Below, piece by piece: positions 61,811 through 64,000 of a stretch of DNA of 64,000 bases. Origin of the DNA: Intoshia linei (lineage: Eukaryota; Orthonectida; Rhopaluridae); contig LWCA01000004.1 in assembly GCA_001642005.1 (NCBI GenBank), positions 1 to 64,000 of the forward strand, given 5' to 3'. Within the stretch, counting starts at the first letter, position 1, and every line of letters begins with the position of its first letter. The position numbers were made by a program, and so were the translations under genes. The notes beneath the pieces were generated by a model. The model worked only from the letters and a program-made list of their open reading frames with translations. It did not search any database and was not told the DNA's origin.

Positions 61811-63561
61811 ATGCGATTGATATTTACATTATTAGTTCAATTCAATTTTTTTTATTTCTTTTATTCTGGAAAATCATCTCCACCAAGTTTAACAAAATTA
61901 TTAAAGTACATGTTTAAAGATTATGAAAAAATTCCTCCGTCAAGTAATTTTGTTTGTATTTTATTTTACATAATTTTTAGTCTTTTTTTTCATATAATGA
62001 CATCTAATTTTCACTTTCTATTCTTAATTTAATGTACATTTTTATTTTTTGGTGTGAATTTGTATGGGATATTTTTATTTTAAAATTAGAAAAATATCAA
62101 TTAATGTAAAACCAATGAGGATAGGGACGGCAATCGATAAAAAATTAAAAAATCTAAAATAATATTAATGTATCATATAATAATTTATTATACTTTGATT
62201 TGAAAGAAATTTTTTCAAAATTAATTGATAGAAAAAGTTAAAAAAATTAATCGATAAATAAATATATAAACGTTTTTATCGATTGTCAGCAGTAGTGGGT
62301 TGTGAGGAAAAAATATAATTATTACATAATAATCATCTACATATCTATGTTATATACATAAAATTGTAAAATTTCATTAAATTTATTATTCTAGTTGATG
62401 GTCCAATTTCAATTTCTATTGGATTATATGTTAACTACATCTACGATATTAGTGAACAAGCCATGGTTTTTTTAAATTTAAATAATCTAAATTATATTAA
62501 ACCCTTTATGGTGACATTCAATGTTTAAATTTTTTATGCACAGTGTGCATATAAACGTGCAATGCACATTATAATTATTATTAATAAAGTAGTATTATTA
62601 TAATTAATAATACTGAAAAATTATTATTGATGAAAATTTAAGGTTCGTGCTTCAGATCATGTTGTAGAACTCTAGTATAACCCAGTGTTAAGCCAACCTT
62701 TTAAATTTCATGCACCACTTTTATCTTTACAAAATTTCTGCTCCCCACTATAATTTTTTATTTTGGGTTTTGGATTAAAAAGTTATTACTTATAAGATTT
62801 GGTAAAATGGGATTTTTACCTGAGGGTTTTAAATGATATTTGTTATTAATGGTGGAATTAACAGTGGGATTTTTGAAATAATAATTTACCGGTCGTCTAG
62901 GATTTATGGTAAATTCACAACATCTGGAAACTCTGTAATAAATATTAAAAATTCTAAAATTAAACAAGAGTTGATATAAAATTTTTACATATTATTTGTA
63001 TCTCACGGACCCAAGATATATAGTTTTGGACCAGGGTCAAGGGCCTAATCCCCAATCGAGAGCCACTGATTTAATTGATGCATCGTTTTCATTTTTGAGA
63101 GTTCTTCTTGATATTGTATCGAAACATGAGATAGCATTGTATACATTGTATATCGTATATTGTATATAATTTAATCACTTTAATCACTTTAATCACTTTA
63201 ATTTCAGGAATATGGTATAAATATGTATCTGCGACAAAAATGGCAAGATTATCGGTTAACATTCGATCCAAAAATGGTGAACAATGAAACAAAAATTAAA
63301 CTTCCTGATTCATATCTAAACAAATTATGGTTACCGGATATATTTTTTAGAAACGAAAAAAGAGCATATTTTCATGAAATCACTACACCAAATAAATTAA
63401 TCATTTTAAATAGTGATGGTGTGGTCTGGTATGTTGCAAAGTAATTTTTGTTATTGTTGTAGTTAAACTAATTATTGAAAATAGTGTATTCATTTATTTT
63501 CATAATTTTTTAGAATTTCGGCAAAATTATCCTGTACAATGGACCTTCATAAATATCCTTT
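61811..63561 (+). CDS. Cys-loop ligand-gated ion channel subunit (chloride-channel type), N-terminal exons
   Basis: Four exons join in phase: 61811-61943, 62395-62465, 63208-63440 and 63514-63561, 161 codons before the edge of what is visible. They encode a signal peptide (MRLIFTLLVQFNFFYFFYSG), a beta-strand core (DGPISISIGLYVNYIYDISE), then EYGINMYLRQKWQDYRLTF, the loop-A region WLPDIFFRNEKRAYFHEIT, and the opening of the disulphide loop, LSCTMDLHKYPL. This is the extracellular ligand-binding domain of a pentameric receptor. The NEK..xFHxIT and YLRQxWxDxRL motifs favour the invertebrate anion-channel branch (GluCl, HisCl, pHCl-like). The ligand cannot be told. The second cysteine and all four membrane helices lie beyond the window. 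Confidence 0.82.
62890..63075 (-). repeat. Decayed transposon fragments in channel intron 2
   Basis: Bases 62893-62943 are a copy of dispersed repeat B. Bases 63000-63071 read on the minus strand begin CAGTGGCTCTCGATTGGGG and match the fragment starting at 29783. Both look like one end of a hAT-type element. Confidence 0.45.
63172..63204 (+). repeat. 10-base tandem repeat in the acceptor tract of channel exon 3
   Basis: TTTAATCACT is repeated three times, immediately followed by TTTAATTTCAG and the exon at 63208. The repeat forms part of the branch/polypyrimidine region. Confidence 0.7.
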
Positions 63562-64000
63562 GTAAATTTTTTCTCGTTATATTTAATATGTAGTTTTAAG
63601 TTTTACATTTTAAATTAGTGATTAATTATAATTTGATAGAGAAAAATATCGACATCATTAGAGAAGAAATTTATCGACAGCGATTCATCGATTGGCAGTT
63701 GATCGACATAACAATTTACTTATTGATAGATTTTTTTTTAAATTTACTCGAAATATTTATTTCTTTATACCAATTTAAATTTTTTCATAAATATATGTTT
63801 TATTGCAAAAAATTATTGAAAATTATAAAATGAATCAAATTAAAAAAAGTATACGTCGTACATTGCAGTGCACTGTGCGCAATAATACTGGCAATATTAT
63901 TATAGTTACAGCTTAACTCTTTTAAGTCATTCAAATTTTGATAAATCGCCGATAAGTTATCGTTATTTATATTTTTTAATAAATTATTTTTGTCTCGTTT

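Overview
The window is AT-rich, intron-rich animal nuclear DNA. Genes have GT-AG introns from about 45 bp to several kb, many recognisable transposable elements are present, and the proteins are metazoan: two OATP solute carriers with Kazal-like loops, a Caudal/Cdx homeodomain protein, a K50 paired-like (Pitx-type) homeodomain protein, palmitoyl-protein thioesterase 1, an RDD/FAM8A1-like membrane protein and a Cys-loop receptor. The fast-evolving proteins, the mariner-type elements and the base composition suggest a small arthropod, possibly an insect. That last step is inference; the species cannot be read from the sequence.

Left to right: (1) ~263-1005, minus strand: 5' exons of an RDD/FAM8A1-like gene running off the left edge. 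(2) ~1.0-6.1 kb: no gene, one long decayed Helitron copy. (3) 6170-20264, plus strand: two tandem OATP genes of 644 and ~626 aa, joined exon by exon with consistent splice phases; introns of the second are loaded with transposons. (4) 21352-22392, minus: intronless orphan multi-pass membrane protein. (5) 22.5-37 kb: transposon-rich land (Helitrons, hAT MITEs, a broken DDE transposase inside another element, a fold-back element). (6) 37093-41934, plus: caudal, four exons. (7) 42-45.6 kb: repeats. (8) 45657-47638, minus: PPT1-like gene with a MITE at a splice acceptor. (9) 48478-49142: mariner remnant. (10) 49578-50375, plus: second intronless orphan. (11) 52-54.8 kb: Helitrons and MITEs. (12) 55941-60160, plus: two-exon Pitx-like gene with an intron full of transposons. 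(13) 61811 to right edge, plus: first four exons of a Cys-loop ligand-gated channel.

The dominant non-genic theme is one non-autonomous Helitron-like family. It starts with TC after A, ends with a TGTAC-GTA-GTACA hairpin 11 bases before CTAG, and is followed by T. At least a dozen whole or partial copies lie in both orientations, often nested with hAT-type and TA-flanked MITEs. Single N bases fall within or at the ends of these repeats, so the assembly there may be patched. No operons, CRISPR arrays, rRNA or tRNA genes were seen. The genes form no shared pathway; only the two OATP genes are clearly related by duplication.
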